From contig OX336397.1 of the NCBI GenBank assembly GCA_946902985.2, positions 188,422,813 through 188,486,812 on the forward strand: 64,000 nucleotides of DNA, written 5' to 3'. Shown piece after piece: positions 1 through 11,300 of this stretch (position 1 is its first letter; the number at the start of each line of letters is the position of its first letter). Made by a program: the position numbers and the translations under genes. The DNA comes from Meconema thalassinum (taxonomy: Eukaryota; Arthropoda; Insecta; Orthoptera; Tettigoniidae). The notes under the pieces were generated by a model. That model had not been told where the DNA came from. It did no database searches and saw only the letters and a program-made list of their open reading frames with translations.

Positions 1-118
1 TCGTAGACCGTGACTGCTCCGGCGCAAAATACTAGTCAAGGATCTAATTCCAACTAGACCCTCGCGAATATACGTGGCGGAAATTACGATACAACTGTGA
101 ATTACATAAAAAATGCAA
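1..118. other. Flank left of the Penelope cluster, nothing recognised
   Basis: Unique-looking sequence before the first pLTR, which begins near 119 with the motif gtttagtgcttttcagtcgg found at every pLTR end in the window. No coding or repeat signal was seen here. Confidence 0.5.
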
Positions 119-1090
119 GAGTTTAGTGCTTTTCAGTCGGTCAACACGAATGTACCCAAAAGAGATGGGTTATGCCCTAATCCTGAAATAAATTACATGA
201 GATTAATAAAACACTAGGATGACCAGTTTCGATCGTCAAGCGATCATCATCAGATCCATTACACTTAGGCTACAAAATCTATGTGTGAAATACAGGTGAA
301 AATATGTACAATATGTACAATTATTTAGTTGCAGTATTGGTACTGCAACTGTCAGTGTATGCTAAATGCAGTATATATGTTAGGTGAAATGCTAAATGGT
401 GATAGCTATCCGGAGATTGTACTTTAGAGAGATTATATGGTTGTAAACTATGGTTAAACTATAAAATTTTAGGCTAACTACTTATCTGATTGTCTTCCGT
501 ACTACAGCTACTCGCAGTTTTCGTGCTCACTGGAACTCACTGTGCGATCGACTGCGGTGGTTATCTTAACGACTGGTTTTTCCCTGCCTTCTCCCCCCTG
601 CTCCTACGTGCTGTGGGGAGTGATAGCGATGTGTTTATGTGAGGTGTTGCCAACCTAGATAAGATCTATGTTATTGAATGAGGTGGGTCTACAACTATTA
701 AAGACCGTGGATTAGCCCTCGCCACGCGTGGAGCATAACCCATTCGACCTAAGCGTTGACGGTCTTATGAGGACGTCCCGGCACTTTTAATACTGCCGCG
801 AATAAGGGCCTTGGTTTATTGCAGAAGAAAAGTACATCTTACACCTGATCCAGATAACATTTACCTATTAAAAATCCCTAATTTCCCCCCTTTTTATCTA
901 GCTTGGCTGTGTCGCTAAGTTGTGTTTTGTTTCCGACAGGGTGTGCTTTTAGAAGCGTGAAGAGGGGTGAGCTCTCCATGAACGTGTGTTCATTTAGATT
1001 GTTGGGATTGTTTCGTTTGGCAAGGTGTATCTCGATTGCTTCCTTTATGTGATTCGTGATGGATTATTTTAAGGTCCGACTCTATGTTGG
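119..1090 (-). repeat. Penelope pLTR, 3' copy of element A
   Basis: This stretch is almost the same as 17556-18540 and is the reverse complement of 20040-20960 and 23430-24640. That makes it the LTR-like repeat (pLTR) that flanks Penelope-like elements. It overlaps the end of the RT/GIY-YIG reading frame, as the other copies do, and contains a hammerhead-ribozyme motif at 217-257. Element A lacks 17 bases after position 1050 that the other copies have, which shifts the end of its protein. Confidence 0.8.
217..257 (-). ncRNA. Hammerhead ribozyme motif in Penelope pLTR (A, downstream)
   Basis: Read on the minus strand, the sequence has core CTGATGA (253-247), a stem II hairpin GATCG-CTTGA-CGATC (245-231) and core GAAA (230-227). 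After three bases comes GTC (223-221), then ATCC (220-217), which pairs with GGAT (257-254) as stem I. This is a type I hammerhead with a minimal stem III. Cleavage would fall after the C at 221. Hammerhead motifs of this minimal kind are known from Penelope-like elements. Self-cleavage here is inferred. Confidence 0.75.
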
Positions 1091-3203
1091 TAAAGCTGTG
1101 CCCTGCGTCACACATATGTTCGCACACGGCTGAATGTGTTCCGTATCTTATCGCATTCCTATGTTCATTATAACGTGTGTCTACTCGCCTTCCACTCTGC
1201 CCGATGTAATTAGCTTGACAATCGGTGTCTTGGCACGTTATAGAATATACCCCTGACCTTGAATACGGGTCACGTTTATTTAGATTACTATTTAGGAGGT
1301 GCCTAGTGGTTGTGTTTTTCGTCGTGAAAGCTATCTTTATGCCTTGCTTTTTGAATAGGTTAGTGATTTTATATGTATTCGCATTCACATAGTTGAAACG
1401 CGCAAATTTTTTCTCATTACGGTCCGGCTTGGGAATCGTTTTATCTTTATTTTTATGTTTGGCTATAATTTGATTTATTTTGCTTGGCGAGAAGTTGTTT
1501 TCCTTTGCTATTTGCATAATAGTTCTTATTTCCTTATTATAGTTGTCTGTTGACATGGGAATGTTTAAAGCCCTGTGCACCATTGAATTGAAACCCGCTA
1601 GTTTGTGCGTACTGGGGTGATTAGACTGATTGTCGATTGCATGCGAGGTTTGTGTTGCTTTCCGGAATATGGAATATGAAAGGTCTTTGTCTTTACGTTC
1701 AATAATTATATCGAGATAATTTATTTTCCGGTCTATTTCGGATTCCTTAGTGACTTTGATAGAGTGGTGACGGCTATTAATGGATTGGAGAATTGTTTCT
1801 TCGCTTGTTAGTTCAGTATCGTAGATGCAAATTACAGCATCTACGTATCTTTTCCATATTACTATTCCCTTTGTTGAAGTCTTTTCTAAGAACGCATTTT
1901 CTAGTGCATTGATGAAGATGTCAGCGATTAACCCACTTAGTGGCGATCCCATTGCTAGGCCTTCTCTCTGTGTGTATATTTTATTGTCGAATTGAAACAC
2001 GTTTTGGGTGAGAACGACCCTCAGTAATCTCACAATCTCTTCAATTTCTTTTACCGAATTGTTGGATTTTAAGTTGTTTTCGATCGTGTTGATTGCTTCA
2101 ATAATCGGAATATTGGTGTACATGTTAGTTACGTCGAAGGATACTAGCCTGAAGCTAGGTTTCATTTGTAGGGTGTTCAATGCTGTTACTAGTTCTGTTG
2201 TGTTCTTTACAGTGTTGTTTTTGTCGTTGGAAAGACGGCATTTTAAGATTTTTAGTAACTCTTTGCTGATTTTGTAATTAGGGGCATTCCTACAATTGAC
2301 TATTGGTCTCATTGGGCATTCCTTTTTGTGTATTTTTGGTGGTCCCCTCAATGACGGTATTTTCGGGTTCATGTTTATTAGTTTTGATTTTTCGGCTTTG
2401 GTCAGTATGTATTCTGTTTCTTTTAGCGCACTTTTTATTTGTTTTTGGAATTTGTTGGTGGGGTCTTTTGTTAATTCTTTGATTTCGTTGTTGTTTAGGA
2501 ATTCGACTGTTTTTTTTTCAATGTATTCTGTTTTGTTCAAAATTACTATAGTGTTTCCCTTATCTGCTTTTGTGATGATTAAGTCATGTTCTTTTATTTT
2601 TTGTTTCAACGACTTTATTTCTTTGAGTTGTTTGTTGTTTTGAATGTTATTGCTATCGCCCTCTCGACTGAGAATTTTTTTGGCTTCGTTGGTGGCGAGA
2701 TTTTTGGTTAATTCCCTGTCTTCTGCTGGGAGCTTGTGACTGGCTATCTCAATATCTGTGATTAACTGTTTTATATTGTGGTTCGTGTGTGCGTCTGTGC
2801 AGTTGTATTTCATAACTTTGTCTAACATATTAATTTCACCTTGAGAAAAGGTTACGTTCGTTCTGTTGTTTACTCTGCTGTGGAAATTGAATTCATTGTT
2901 ATTCGTGTGTTGTTCGTTAGATTGATGGTTCTGTGTTTCTCCTAGTTTTCTTAATTTATTTTCTAGCGTTTCATGCTTCCTCGTTGCTCTGATTTTGATG
3001 GTGTCATGTAGGTGCTCGGTGAAGCTGTCCCATTGGGCTGCGTGCCAGAAATTACTTAGTTGCAATTGAATGTCGTATAATTGTTGGTTCATTTTTTGCT
3101 TTCTTATGTATGCAAATCTTAATTCGTTTTTTATCCAAAGCGCTTTGGCTTGTTTGGTTGAAATGATCGAGGTTGGTGTGTTCGGTACGGTTTGAATTGG
3201 TAC
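990..3203 (-). pseudogene. Penelope-like RT/GIY-YIG protein, element A, main part
   Basis: Reverse transcriptase plus endonuclease of a Penelope-like retroelement. The frame is open on the minus strand from the LTR junction at 3203 to a stop at 990; the first Met after the junction is at 3092. The protein shows the RT core (SFRLVSFDVTNMYTNIP; AMGSPLSGLIADIF) and a C-terminal GIY-YIG endonuclease (SGVYSITC, then NYIGQSGRR and RYNEHRN). Two defects are visible. The catalytic YVDD box reads YVDA (codons at 1836-1847), although copy C has YVDD. A 17-base deletion after 1050 shifts the frame so that the last ~17 residues differ from the copy C tail. The N-terminus lies 14 kb away at 17383-17529, separated by an LTR retrotransposon. 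The element is therefore non-autonomous as it stands. Confidence 0.9.
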
Positions 3204-6200
3204 TGTCCCCGTTTACCCGGATAGTAGGCTGTCAGATATCCGCCCCCTCAATCGGATTGCCAACAATCAATCGCACCGGCTCAGCTACATCAATGAAAAT
3301 GGCACTGACAGATACTACCGAGGTATGAGCACAGAAGTTAACAGGAAATCATTGTGGAACACACCAAAATAGACGGGGGTTCATACTTACCTTTACTTAC
3401 CTCTTAAAAATATCTCGGGGATTGAGTTGACAACAGGATCACTAAAGTCTGTTCACACAATAACCTCCACCATGACATTTAAAAATGAACCAGAACGAAG
3501 ACGAGAACTTTGAACTGTACAAAAGCTTTTATTTCAAATAAAGGGAATGAATTTAACATCTCAACAAAATAAATGTGGCTATCAGTAGCCCATGTCAATC
3601 TGACTACGTCCTCCTATAGGACTTGCAAAATTATCATACAACATGATATAGAACATATTAGCTCCCACGAGCTCCAAATAACGTAATATTCATAACACAA
3701 TTGGATTGGAAAGGAAGTGAGGACGAGACATATATATAGAGCATTTGGTTTCTTTTAATAAACATAACACTGGTATTTATAGGCGCAAGGCCAGAGTGTG
3801 GACGACCTCACCCGCTGATAACCAGTTGTCGGGACAGCTGCGAGCTACCCTTCAACCTGTCGCACACTTGTCAAATGGGCTCCCTTTCTCATGCCACATT
3901 ACGTAAGAATCCAGCTCTCAAAAGCTTTAAATGTCCGCAAGACAACTCATATATATATATTGACGCAAATCTTTCAAATGCTTTACTCATATACTACTGG
4001 ATTATTATGACAATTCACTAAACTTGTTAAGTTCTCATCCAAATGTTTAATAAGCTCTTAAATGTTTATAACAAAATCACATAAATTATTTATAACAATT
4101 ATAAATTGTTTATAATATTATCGAAGATAATAACAAAATTTTTAAACACGCCTTTAACATCACTTTCGTTCCACATTATTGTCAAAGATATATACATTAT
4201 TATTTACAATATCAACATTTAAATTATTTAAATTATTAATTTAAGAAATACATTTAACCACATGTTCATCCGGTTGGTAATTTCATAATCGTGTTAATAT
4301 AATCGACCAATAAAGGTTAGTTATACATGTTAATGTCACAATCTGGTTTAATATAGGTTGTAATAATTATTTGTGACGGTAATCTTCATTCAAAATCTTA
4401 TCTCAAATTCTTTCAAAACTCTTGTTAATTATAACAGTAAATTCACTTGATTAATTTTCAACGAACTATGACAATACACTCCAGCGGAAAATAATTCGCT
4501 TACAAAATAATGCACAAACTGCATTAAAAATTTGGCCCAAAATTCATCATATATTAATCTATATGGCATCAAACTTCCACAGAATTTACAAAAACCTCCA
4601 CTATCAAATTCTTTAACATCATTAATTACTGTGGGAACCTCCTTCGTATATATTCAAGGGCATTATACATCAGCGACTTTCAACACGTGCGCTGCACTAG
4701 CGATTATACATTCATAGTTCCACTTAAAAATTCTTATAATCATTAATTGTTTCAAAACTGTTGTCATTTAACCTTCGTGGATTTCATTCATGAATCGTAA
4801 TGAAGTAAAAATTTGCCAATCACAAATAAATTTAATAGTGAATACGCTTATATACGCCTGTCTGGTCTATCAAAATTTAAGATTAACATCTTCAAAGAAT
4901 TGTAGTATAAAAATACTATCATCAAATAAAGTGCGACTAAACTGTAAAATAGTCGAATAGAATCCAATTAGACTGGGGAATGCAAACATCATTATATAAA
5001 TCTCTAATTGAGAAAAACTCCTAACAAAAGTTCATGAATTTAATGCATTCAATAATTCATTATTAAAGTTCATTTTTCACAAAAGTGTCTATGATGCAAT
5101 GGTCGTTCATAACTGACGATAAATGTCTGTGTTGCAATCAATTCAAATAACGACTAATATTTCCAAGATCGTCGACAACGTAATGGATTTTAACGCTCTA
5201 AAATCATTTAAATGATCTTCCTTCTTGATGATGACAGAAAATTGGTCAAAGTAATTAAACTGGGGTAGAATTACTTTAATAAAGTGACACGCTGTCTGAA
5301 TTTAAATCTGCCATAAAAATCATTAACTTACAGTCAAATCGTGACTACAAAAAGAAATAAGCAAATTACTGAAAAATCTAAATATCAGTCTCATCTGATC
5401 CAAAATCATTTAACTATGCCCATGACATAACAATGTCTTAATAAATCGTCGAAAAAGGCATAACTCAACAAGGTGTACTGAGAATAGGAATCTCAAACAA
5501 GAATATAGGGCAAAATACATGAGGACAAAAATATGGGAAAAATGGTTTCTCAAACATTGCTAAGAATCTCAAATACAATAAACGTTCACGACTACCTTAT
5601 CTGCCGATTGACGTTCCAGAGGAAAATTCCCCAAAGAAGACTGCTGATGGGTCCATTTCACCAACTGAAGATGATCTCCATCCTCGAAACAGGAAATAGC
5701 ACCCTCGGAGAATCGAACTGCTTCCTTGAAGACGAATAGACATCCTTCTGGCAATAATCTTCTTTGTGAGTCGGGATAACCCTGACCTCTCTTGAAAAAT
5801 CCCTGAAGTTCCAGTAGACAATCGCCATGAAGTTTTTGTAATAATTTCCGAAGAAATTTTCATATTCAATGAGTATGTAATAGATTCCATTGCTGTTGGA
5901 TAGTATTCAGCTTTGAAGCACGAAACATGGGTGTAGATGTTTATTCACCACATGTTCGCTTGTGTGGAATAGCAATTAGCGAAGTTCCATGCTGCTATCT
6001 TACTCCGTTGAAATATGTCCCAATCGCATTAAGTCCATTAGCCTTCCATCTTCTCTTCGGTTATGATAATAGAAGAACAAACTGCCATATTAAACTGCTC
6101 CATTATACTATAGCGTTGTGTAACAAAAGCAATCTGAAGTCTCCCTATTTCACTAGCCGTGTCAGCCGTGGCGTAAAATCTGGCGATACAAAGTGTTTCT

Positions 6201-7057
6201 CAGGTGGCGAGATAATCACTTTTGTCAGTCGTGTAAAACTGCCAATATCTTCCAAAATAATTACTCGCAATTGTTCAACTTTTCTATATTACTTCATGTA
6301 GCACTGCACAATAGAATTAGCTTATAGGCGACCGCTAACTGTTCAAAGCTAATGTTGTAGATGCGTTATAAGGTGCGTTTTAACTTCACCTAGTTTTACT
6401 CGAATCTCGTTTAATGCAGTGGCTTCACCACGCGTTATAAAGACGACTCTTTCTACTCGTTTCACTTGAAGTCTCACCAAAATGACAATATAAGAACTTT
6501 CACGATTAGACTTCGATGATCTGAGAATGAGACTCCTCTCTTCTGCGCAAGGCCTTGTATGAACTTCCTGAGGGGCGTATCCATCCCTTCCATAGCGTGT
6601 TACTGCGTCATCGCTAGAAGTTCCAACTTCGTCAATACATGACGGATTTTCAAAATTCAAAAACTGAAAATAAATTTCACCAAAATTCCAGATCAATGCC
6701 TTTACTGCAAATGGATTTCCACAATTCTGCATTCCAAAAGTAATAAAAATACCGTAGTTTCAGCAATCTCCGTCTTTCTTCAAACTATCGTTCATTGGTT
6801 CAAGCCTCCCCTCCAATAGCATAATTTCTTCCTCAGCCTAGTTCCACGTTTCCTGCGACTGCGTCGTAAATCTTGGATCTTTCTCGAATAAATGCTGACG
6901 TCACTGAGAATCTCCGCTCAAGTAGCCTGCTGGCATAACGTTTGCGTCATCCGTGCTTACGTCATGACTACCCACGTCATAACTATGACAGCCATAACTT
7001 TCTTTATAATTTCCAATATAGCCACCGTGGTCTCTATATAATTCAATTACGGGGGCA
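3204..7057 (-). repeat. 3' LTR of the gypsy element (3,854 bp)
   Basis: Direct repeat of 13527-17378 with TG...CA ends. At 3.85 kb it is several times longer than the few hundred bases usual for insect gypsy LTRs. It is AT-rich with many short frames, all also present in the other LTR. The longest in the transcription sense is a 127-codon frame at 6349-6732 with no recognised domain. An antisense frame at 5927-6301 (124 codons) is likewise unrecognised. I treat these as probably non-coding. Confidence 0.95.
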
Positions 7058-7067
7058 TTCTCCTCTC
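7058..7067 (-). other. Polypurine tract of the gypsy element
   Basis: GAGAGGAGAA on the minus strand lies directly against the 3' LTR start. This is the expected place for the primer of plus-strand DNA synthesis in an LTR retrotransposon. Confidence 0.7.
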
Positions 7068-7150
7068 ACCACGTTTTAAAAACAGTTGCAAATTGTTTTT
7101 AAACTCAGTGTTACAAGTACCTCAACTCTCTTGAACACGAAATTGAATTA

Positions 7151-10100
7151 TTACTGGTTTACTCTAGGATAGTATCTTTTCAAGTTTCCAGCATTTAACT
7201 TGCCGTAAACGACATTATTCTCATCATCGTAGAGTTCATAACAGTTGTTTCCATAAGCGTTCGTAATCCTAAACGGCCCCAGGAACACTAATCCAAATTT
7301 GGGGTAGATTTTCTTGGTCATATCAGCCTTGACAGGTCTGCGTAATAATACAAGATTTCCAACTTGTAAGGGTGCACCAAAACGTTTTCCAGCTACTCTT
7401 TTCAATCGTTTCTCTGCTGCTTTCTGGAGTTGTTCCTTCGCCTTGTCAATCCTCTGCTGCCTTCCTAGGTCGGGATCTCTAGGAATGTGGTTGAAAAGAT
7501 TATCCCACGGCCTTTCTGGGTTTCTTCCTAGATGAAGTCGCATTGGCACTTCTCCTGTGCTCTCCTGCACTGTAGAGTTCAGACATTCCTCAATAAGGGG
7601 TACAAATCTCACCCAACCAGAATGATCATTTGGACAGAAAATTCGACAGAATTTCGAAAATTCAGCCATATATCTTTCTGAGGAATTCGATTCAGGGTAA
7701 CGCACGCTTGAAAATAAATGCTTAATGCCAAGCCTTTCCATATCCGCTGCAAATTCCACGGTTGTAAACTGCGTTCCATGATCTGACAGTAGATATTCTG
7801 GTTTACCAGCTTTAGGAAATACAGCATTTTCCAGTCTGCTTACAACGTTCCTCGTGTTAGCTTTCTGCATGGGACTCATTGTAACAAATTTTGAGAAAAC
7901 ATCCACGGTCACCAACAGGTACTGGTTACCCTGATATCCCTTCGGACAGGGGCCAAATATATCCGTCGCCATAAGTTCGTTTGGCTTAGAAGGAATCATA
8001 GCCTTCGGTTTTCCCTTTAATAAAGCAGAAGCATACTTTGCTCTTTGACATTTGTCACATGATCGAATGACCTTGGCAATGCTGGAACGCAAGTTAGTCC
8101 AGATAAATCTCTCTTTAAGAGTATTAAGAGTTTTATCTAAACCGGCATGTCCAGTTGCGTGATGAGCTACCCACACTAAATTGACAACAAGTTTAGGTGG
8201 CACGACTATTCGGAGTTTTGTATGCGCAGAGTCAGCATACTTGCATACGATGTCTCCACTCAAGACAAAGTGTCGTGAATTTCTCCGTGTAGCTTCATAG
8301 TCAACATCCGTATTGTCCATGTAACCCTTGAGGAACCTGTACATTTTCCTTATTGGAGCGTGTCTCTTCTGTGACACACCGATTCGGGCTAACCTCCTAA
8401 CGGTTTCTTCTTCTTCTTGCTCCAATTGTACATGGTGTATCTGCACATTTTTAATAGGGTTACGTGATAGAGCATCAGCCAGTAAGTTATCTTTCCCAGG
8501 CTGGTGGACGATAGTGGCGTTAAACTGTTGGGTGAACAAAGCCCAACGTGTCAATCTATCACTCGACATGTCAGTTTGCAGCATAAACTGTAGTGCTTTA
8601 TGGTCAGTAATAATGATGACCTTATGTCCCAGCAGGATTTTCTTCCACGCTTGCAATGCTGTTACAAAAGCTAACGCTTCAAGTTCTGTCGTGAAGTAGT
8701 TTTCCTCGTGCTTCTTCAACTTCCGACTAGTGAACGCAATGTTGTGCTTGTTGCCTGCCTCGTCTTTCTGGTATAAGACTGCACTAATGCCTATTCTTGA
8801 TGCATCAGACTCAATATAGAATACCTTCTCAAAGTCTGGGTACTCCAGTTTCACATTATTTCTGAGCATCTCTTTTGCTTTCTCAAAAGCCTCGTCTGCA
8901 GCGGTGCTCCATTTCCATCTGTTGTTCTTCTTGAGTAAGTCATACAGAGGAGCCATAATTTCAGAGTATCTTGGACAGTGGCTGCTAATAAATTGGCATG
9001 CGCCTACAAATTCTCTGACTTGTTTCACCTTAGTTGGCTTTGGAAATCTCGTGATCGTATCTACTTTTTTCATGTTTGGATGATATCCATCTTTATCAAT
9101 AGTATGCCCCAAGTAATTTATCTCCTTCTTCAAGAATTGACATTTTCCAAAATTCACCTTGATATTGGCCTCCCTTAAATTCTCGAACAACTTTCTCAAG
9201 TGCACTAAATGTTCTGCGGCGCTGGGTGAAGATACGATTAAATCGTCAATGTAGCAGATTACATTTTCTTTCACTTCGTCAGTGAGCTTACTATCAAGTG
9301 CTCGAATAAGTGCTGGTCCACTGTTAACCATACCAAAAGGCATTCTGACAAAGACCCATGACGTCTGGTCAAATAGGAATCCAGTGTACTGCATACTATC
9401 TTCTTCTAGTTGAACTTGATAAAATGAAGACGTCAAGTCAAGAACGCTGAAACATGCTCTCCCTTTGAATTTTCGAAGCAGATCTCTAATTTTGGGTGGT
9501 CGGTCATTTTCTGGAAGAATCTTCAAGTTGATGGTCCTGGCATCGAGACAAAGACGTATCTGACCATTACTTTTCTTCACTACTGTGATGGGGTTTATAT
9601 AAGACGACGCCTGTTTTTTAATAATCCCGTCTACCTCCATTTTTCTGATTAACCCTCGTACTTCTTGATAGTATTTCTCAGGAATGGGGTATATTCTCTT
9701 CTGGTAAGGGGTTTCATCTGTCAGCCTTATCTTGTACTTATAATCCTTAATCAATCCAGGCTTTTCATCAAAAATATCTTGGAATTCCTTTATCAGATCC
9801 TCAAATTCCTCCTGAATTTCTTCAAATCCTTCAGTTTTTCTACTGGGTATTTCTGCTAAATTTTCCACTTCATTAATTATAGTATTCAAAATTTCTTCCC
9901 TAAGGTCTATTTCCAGACTTTTTTTCACGTCCTGTTTTTCTATCTCTTCTGTGATCATGTACCCATCATTAAAGCTAATACTTCTGTTCTTCATGTCAAT
10001 AATAGCTCCGACCTTCGATATAAAATCGATTCCAAGCACCATATCAAAATTGATCTTGCTCACCACAATGAAGATCTGTTCATAATTCCTTCCATTGATC

Positions 10101-10474
10101 TCAAAGTTCAATAACACTTGAATCTTGCACTTCACTGCCTTATCTTGGAATATCCCTCTCACTTTGACGGTAGAAACAGGTAGAACTGTCATGTTCTCTC
10201 CTCTTAGCAGACTTTGATAACATTCCTCTGAAATGATGGAGATAATTGCACCAGTATCCATCAGGGCTTTGTACTGTTGACCATCTATCCGTACAGAAAT
10301 AATAGGTAAGGCACATGGTCTTTCCTCATTAACGATACCCCTCTCTTCTAGCAAATCTTCATCAGTAACTTCATATATCTCATTAATTGTAATCAGGTGT
10401 GGTGTGGCAATGTATTTACAAGTTCTCACTGTCGTTGAGAAATCGGCGTTTTTTTTGTGTGTTACCGACCTCAA
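7151..10474 (-). CDS. pol: Gypsy pol polyprotein (protease-RT-RNase H-integrase)
   Basis: An uninterrupted 1107-residue polyprotein in Ty3/gypsy order. Visible sites: aspartic protease DTG (residues 73-75); RT with catalytic Asp in SVLDLTSSF (~346) and YIDD (408-411); RNase H with SDAS (~557), TELEA (~598), TDHKAL (~624) and LADALS (~667). The integrase has an HHCC zinc site (WVAHHATGHAG, then CDKCQ ~806-809), then catalytic ATDIF (~838), LLSDHGTQF (~898) and SSERYM (E ~933). The last Asp-to-Glu spacing is 34 residues, one shorter than the usual D35E. All key residues are present, so the enzyme set looks intact. It overlaps the end of the upstream gag frame by 59 nt in the +1 frame relative to it, and lies in the same frame as the first gag frame. 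No chromodomain was recognised in the C-terminal tail. Confidence 0.95.
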   Translation of the reverse strand: MRSVTHKKNADFSTTVRTCKYIATPHLITINEIYEVTDEDLLEERGIVNEERPCALPIISVRIDGQQYKALMDTGAIISIISEECYQSLLRGENMTVLPVSTVKVRGIFQDKAVKCKIQVLLNFEINGRNYEQIFIVVSKINFDMVLGIDFISKVGAIIDMKNRSISFNDGYMITEEIEKQDVKKSLEIDLREEILNTIINEVENLAEIPSRKTEGFEEIQEEFEDLIKEFQDIFDEKPGLIKDYKYKIRLTDETPYQKRIYPIPEKYYQEVRGLIRKMEVDGIIKKQASSYINPITVVKKSNGQIRLCLDARTINLKILPENDRPPKIRDLLRKFKGRACFSVLDLTSSFYQVQLEEDSMQYTGFLFDQTSWVFVRMPFGMVNSGPALIRALDSKLTDEVKENVICYIDDLIVSSPSAAEHLVHLRKLFENLREANIKVNFGKCQFLKKEINYLGHTIDKDGYHPNMKKVDTITRFPKPTKVKQVREFVGACQFISSHCPRYSEIMAPLYDLLKKNNRWKWSTAADEAFEKAKEMLRNNVKLEYPDFEKVFYIESDASRIGISAVLYQKDEAGNKHNIAFTSRKLKKHEENYFTTELEALAFVTALQAWKKILLGHKVIIITDHKALQFMLQTDMSSDRLTRWALFTQQFNATIVHQPGKDNLLADALSRNPIKNVQIHHVQLEQEEEETVRRLARIGVSQKRHAPIRKMYRFLKGYMDNTDVDYEATRRNSRHFVLSGDIVCKYADSAHTKLRIVVPPKLVVNLVWVAHHATGHAGLDKTLNTLKERFIWTNLRSSIAKVIRSCDKCQRAKYASALLKGKPKAMIPSKPNELMATDIFGPCPKGYQGNQYLLVTVDVFSKFVTMSPMQKANTRNVVSRLENAVFPKAGKPEYLLSDHGTQFTTVEFAADMERLGIKHLFSSVRYPESNSSERYMAEFSKFCRIFCPNDHSGWVRFVPLIEECLNSTVQESTGEVPMRLHLGRNPERPWDNLFNHIPRDPDLGRQQRIDKAKEQLQKAAEKRLKRVAGKRFGAPLQVGNLVLLRRPVKADMTKKIYPKFGLVFLGPFRITNAYGNNCYELYDDENNVVYGKLNAGNLKRYYPRVNQ

Positions 10475-11300
10475 AATTCTGCTGGCTCGTAGAAGGCCCA
10501 GGATCGATTACAACATCTTGCCTTTTCTTTTGATTTTCGGTTTCTTTATCCCTTAATTCTTTTAGGTATTGCTGGCTTTCCTTCTCTCTTTCCTGATACT
10601 GATCGGGTGTCATAACCTGACCTTGAGGATTCTGATTTCTGTTTTGGTTCTGGTTATTCCTGTTATAATTTCTGTTATAACCATTATTGTTGTAATATCT
10701 GCCTCTTCCATTGTTGTAATTTCCTCGGTTATAGTTCCAGCCTCTTCTCTGTTGATACGGTCGGTAACCTTGTGATCTGTTATTTCTAAACTGATTATTC
10801 CTGTGGGGACCTGCATTGTCAGTTTTCTCTTCGTCTGGCTTGTCAGTTTGTTGCACTTGGTCCATATATACAGTATTTATTTCTTTGAAGTCCTGCCTTT
10901 GACCTTTCTGTACCACGTTAGGCATTGGGCTTGTGTAGTCTAACCTCCTCAGTAATTCATCCATGCTGGTTAAATCCCTGATGTTGGACGAAATAATTAG
11001 TCTCCTCACCTCAACTGGCAGCATACGAGAAATCGCATCAATTAATTGCTCCGTTGACAATGGGGGTTGTAAAAATCTCAAGCGGGACAATTGACTCGTA
11101 AAGAAATCAGCGTACCGTGTTGGAAGAGTACCTGAGTATTTTCTTGAATACACCTCCGCTCTTAACGAATTCTGCGCTTCTATAGACCAAAATCGTTTGA
11201 TTAATCCCTCTGCAAACTCGTCAAAGTTACTGAATGTGTATCTAAATGCGCGAAACCATTCGAGGGGTCCTCCAATCAAAAATCTCTCCACTATCTTCAT
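10416..11300 (-). CDS. gag: Gypsy gag, capsid C-terminal part and basic tail
   Basis: This 294-residue frame carries the capsid-like segment (FLIGGPLEWFRAFRYTFSNF, then residues around LIKRFWSIEAQNSLRAE) typical of retrotransposon Gag proteins. A long Asn/Arg/Gly/Tyr-rich tail (~residues 160-225) follows instead of CCHC zinc knuckles. Such basic tails bind RNA, inferred from composition. The ATG overlaps the stop of the preceding frame as ATGA (11300-11297), right after a GA dinucleotide run. The next frame, pol, overlaps its 3' end by 59 nt. The frame may be a natural second cistron or the downstream half of one gag gene split by a dinucleotide expansion. Confidence 0.85.
   Translation of the reverse strand: MKIVERFLIGGPLEWFRAFRYTFSNFDEFAEGLIKRFWSIEAQNSLRAEVYSRKYSGTLPTRYADFFTSQLSRLRFLQPPLSTEQLIDAISRMLPVEVRRLIISSNIRDLTSMDELLRRLDYTSPMPNVVQKGQRQDFKEINTVYMDQVQQTDKPDEEKTDNAGPHRNNQFRNNRSQGYRPYQQRRGWNYNRGNYNNGRGRYYNNNGYNRNYNRNNQNQNRNQNPQGQVMTPDQYQEREKESQQYLKELRDKETENQKKRQDVVIDPGPSTSQQNFEVGNTQKKRRFLNDSENL

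Noticed and set aside
2008..2643. Plus-strand hydrophobic frames of 89 and 115 codons in Penelope A, resembling membrane proteins
   Set aside because: They are the antisense of Asn/Lys-rich RT sequence; the apparent membrane segments come from composition.
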